64,000 nucleotides of DNA from Dimorphilus gyrociliatus. Lineage: Eukaryota; Annelida; Polychaeta; Dinophilidae. Both the position numbers and the translations under genes were made by a program. Below are positions 62,341 to 64,000 of this stretch, piece by piece; within the stretch, counting starts at the first letter, position 1, and each line of letters opens with the position of its first letter. The DNA lies in contig CAJFCJ010000023.1 in NCBI GenBank assembly GCA_904063045.1, positions 248,001 to 312,000 of the forward strand. The letters are read 5' to 3'. The notes under the pieces were generated by a model that was not told the DNA's origin, ran no database searches, and saw only the letters and a program-made list of their open reading frames with translations.

Positions 62341-64000
62341 TTAAGTTTTCCTTGATTTTATATTTGAAAGTAGTCTCGGAGAAGGAAAAATGTTCACTTT
62401 TTTTCCCAAATCGCCCGACATTGAAACAACCGCGTGATGATTTAGAGCAGGCAAACTATGTCTTTGAACTTTCATTGACTTTTCAATATCATTGAGATTG
62501 GACGAAGGTAGACTACTGAGTCTTGAAGAATAATTGAATTTGTCTTTCAGTTCTTCCGTTTCATTTAAATTAGAGGTGGTATTAGAATTAGAGGTCATCC
62601 CGACGCTATGATTGAGAATTTCCCGATGATAGTCCTGTAGTTTTAGTTTCCTTTGTCTTTCGGCCGCTTTCACGAGCCTTTCAGCTTTAATTTGTTTTTG
62701 TACGCTATTAATCATTTTCCTAGGAATTTATTAGAAATCATTACTCTCTTTGTCTTTGATTATTTGATTAGATAGAAGTTAGTCAAGAAGAAAAGCAAAA
62801 GTCAGTTAAAGGTGTATGGAAATTAGGAAGAGAAAGAGCGAGAGAAGAAAGGATTTGATTGGAAACAGATTATTTTGCTGTTTATAGAGACTCACTTGTA
62901 ATTTACACTTGTCGAATCTGCTTCTTCCGCAGTCGTAATTTGAATATGCTTCATTAATTCAGCAATTTCATGCTTGTACAATTTGATGCCACATTTCTGA
63001 GTTAGGAATGGAGCGAGAGAGAGAAGAAAAAGAAAAAGACACGGACAGATAGACAACGAAGTAGAAAGAGAAGACAAACCAAGATAGACAGACGAGTAGA
63101 TATACATACATACGTTGAAAGGGTTAGAGGGAAAAGATGTCATAGATAGAAAAAAAGAAGAAAAAAAGACATATAATATATATATATATAAATGATTAAA
63201 ACGTACTGAAAGGGATATTAAAAATAGATACAAACTTCGAGTCTTTCCATAAAATTTTCAAAAGAGAGTAACTTTGTAACCTTTTTATCGAAAGATCTAA
63301 AGAGTTCGGTTGGCCTCAACTGCTTCACTTTCATGTAATCGATCACTCTCTGCATGGGTTCTACTTTCCTCCCTGCAAACATAATGCACTCTGACCTAAC
63401 GAGCTCAATTTCACTTTGACTCGATTAATTACTACCACCAAAATACACACAGAATACAATACCCTACATCACAAGATATTTACCCTGCCTTTGACCCAAA
63501 ATATCGTGCGAGGGAACAACTCCTCCGTGTTTACACTCAAAATGGCGCTCTTTTTTTATCATCATAACTATTATCTCAAATTCGCCTGTAACCGACGTAT
63601 CCTGAAAAATAGTAATGTATTTACGGTAAATTAATATGAGAAAACGTAAAGAAGTATTGATGAAAATTTGTTAAATGAATAAAACTAATAGCAAGAACCG
63701 TTAATCGACTCGTCATCACCTGTAGTCGATTATCGTTAAGAGGGTAATAAAGGCTAAACTAACACCGAGATCGAGTTTCCTCAACTTCGATCGTCCAACA
63801 GCGTCGATAACATCAAGACATCCGGTTGTCGTTAGGGGATTTTTAGCAAGGCCTAAATATTTTAAATTAGTATTTTGTTTAAGACCTTGACTTATAAAAA
63901 TGGCTCCTTCCCAATTTATTCGATTATCATTCAAATGTAACTCCTCTAGATTGGAATTCTTTTTTAAGAATTCCCTTATCGCCAGGGAACCTTCATATCC
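62341..64000 (-). CDS. 3' part of an RI-type leucine-rich-repeat protein with EF-hand-like tail (LRRC74-like)
   Basis: Exons: 63766-64000 (open at the window edge), 63236-63372, 62896-62996 and 62341-62719. All join in frame (phases 1, 0, 2), giving about 283 residues of C-terminus. The first exon holds two ribonuclease-inhibitor-type LRRs (LEELHLNDNRINWEGAIFIS and LKYLGLAKNPLTTTGCLDVI) and the start of a third (RKLDLG). Next comes PMQRVIDYMKVKQLRPTELF and a helix-loop-helix with the degenerate loop FDKKVTKLLSFENF, then KCGIKLYKHEIAELMKHI. This is EF-hand-like but has lost most calcium ligands. The last exon is polar: a lysine/arginine-rich helix (QIKAERLVKAAERQRKLKLQ) and a serine/asparagine-rich tail. 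LRR proteins of the LRRC74 type have such a layout from memory; that assignment is tentative. Cytosolic protein binding is the likely role. It converges on the otopetrin gene. Confidence 0.8.

Overview
The window is AT-rich eukaryotic DNA, roughly 70% A+T by eye. It has spliced genes with GT-AG introns, long non-coding stretches, and many GA, TC, TA, GATA and CA microsatellites. The gene content is that of an invertebrate animal: caveolin, an otopetrin proton channel, a KY/hillarin-type protein, a DUF7044-like secreted protein, an RI-type leucine-rich-repeat protein and an amidated-neuropeptide precursor. The species cannot be fixed from the sequence. No tRNA or rRNA gene, CRISPR array or transposase/reverse-transcriptase gene was recognised. 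Gene models below were spliced by hand, using reading-frame phase at each junction as the check.

Left part (1-8.8 kb): the last two exons of an unrecognised gene (end 616), a possible decayed coding stretch near 2.1-2.9 kb, and a single-exon gene for a 73-residue secreted cysteine-containing peptide (7038-7259).

Centre-left (8.8-28.5 kb, minus strand): a secreted, probably surface-anchored protein with two tandem DUF7044-type modules. Eight internal exons (9704-15933) join in frame. A signal-peptide exon at 28231-28291, next to an NRF1-like promoter motif, matches them in phase across a 12.3 kb intron. That intron and the flanking DNA to about 32 kb contain recurrent GCGTCT-core motifs, inverted repeats, paired E-boxes and a duplicated 31-bp element, so the region looks regulatory.

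Centre (33.1-36.5 kb, minus strand): a complete seven-exon gene for a 991-residue protein. It joins a KY-type transglutaminase-like region lacking the catalytic triad to a C-terminal domain resembling the dynein heavy-chain stalk and microtubule-binding domain. This is the most unusual object in the window. An 8 kb gene-poor stretch follows.

Right part (44.6-64 kb): a single-exon precursor of a W-amide neuropeptide (44615-44887), caveolin (46807-48304), an orphan terminal exon on the minus strand (49628-49729), a candidate N-terminal exon (51022-51249), the otopetrin gene (55023-61768) and, converging on it, the 3' half of an LRR gene with an EF-hand-like tail (62341-64000, minus). The genes do not form an evident pathway. 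Several are membrane or secreted proteins, and order and orientation are mixed, as usual in animal genomes.
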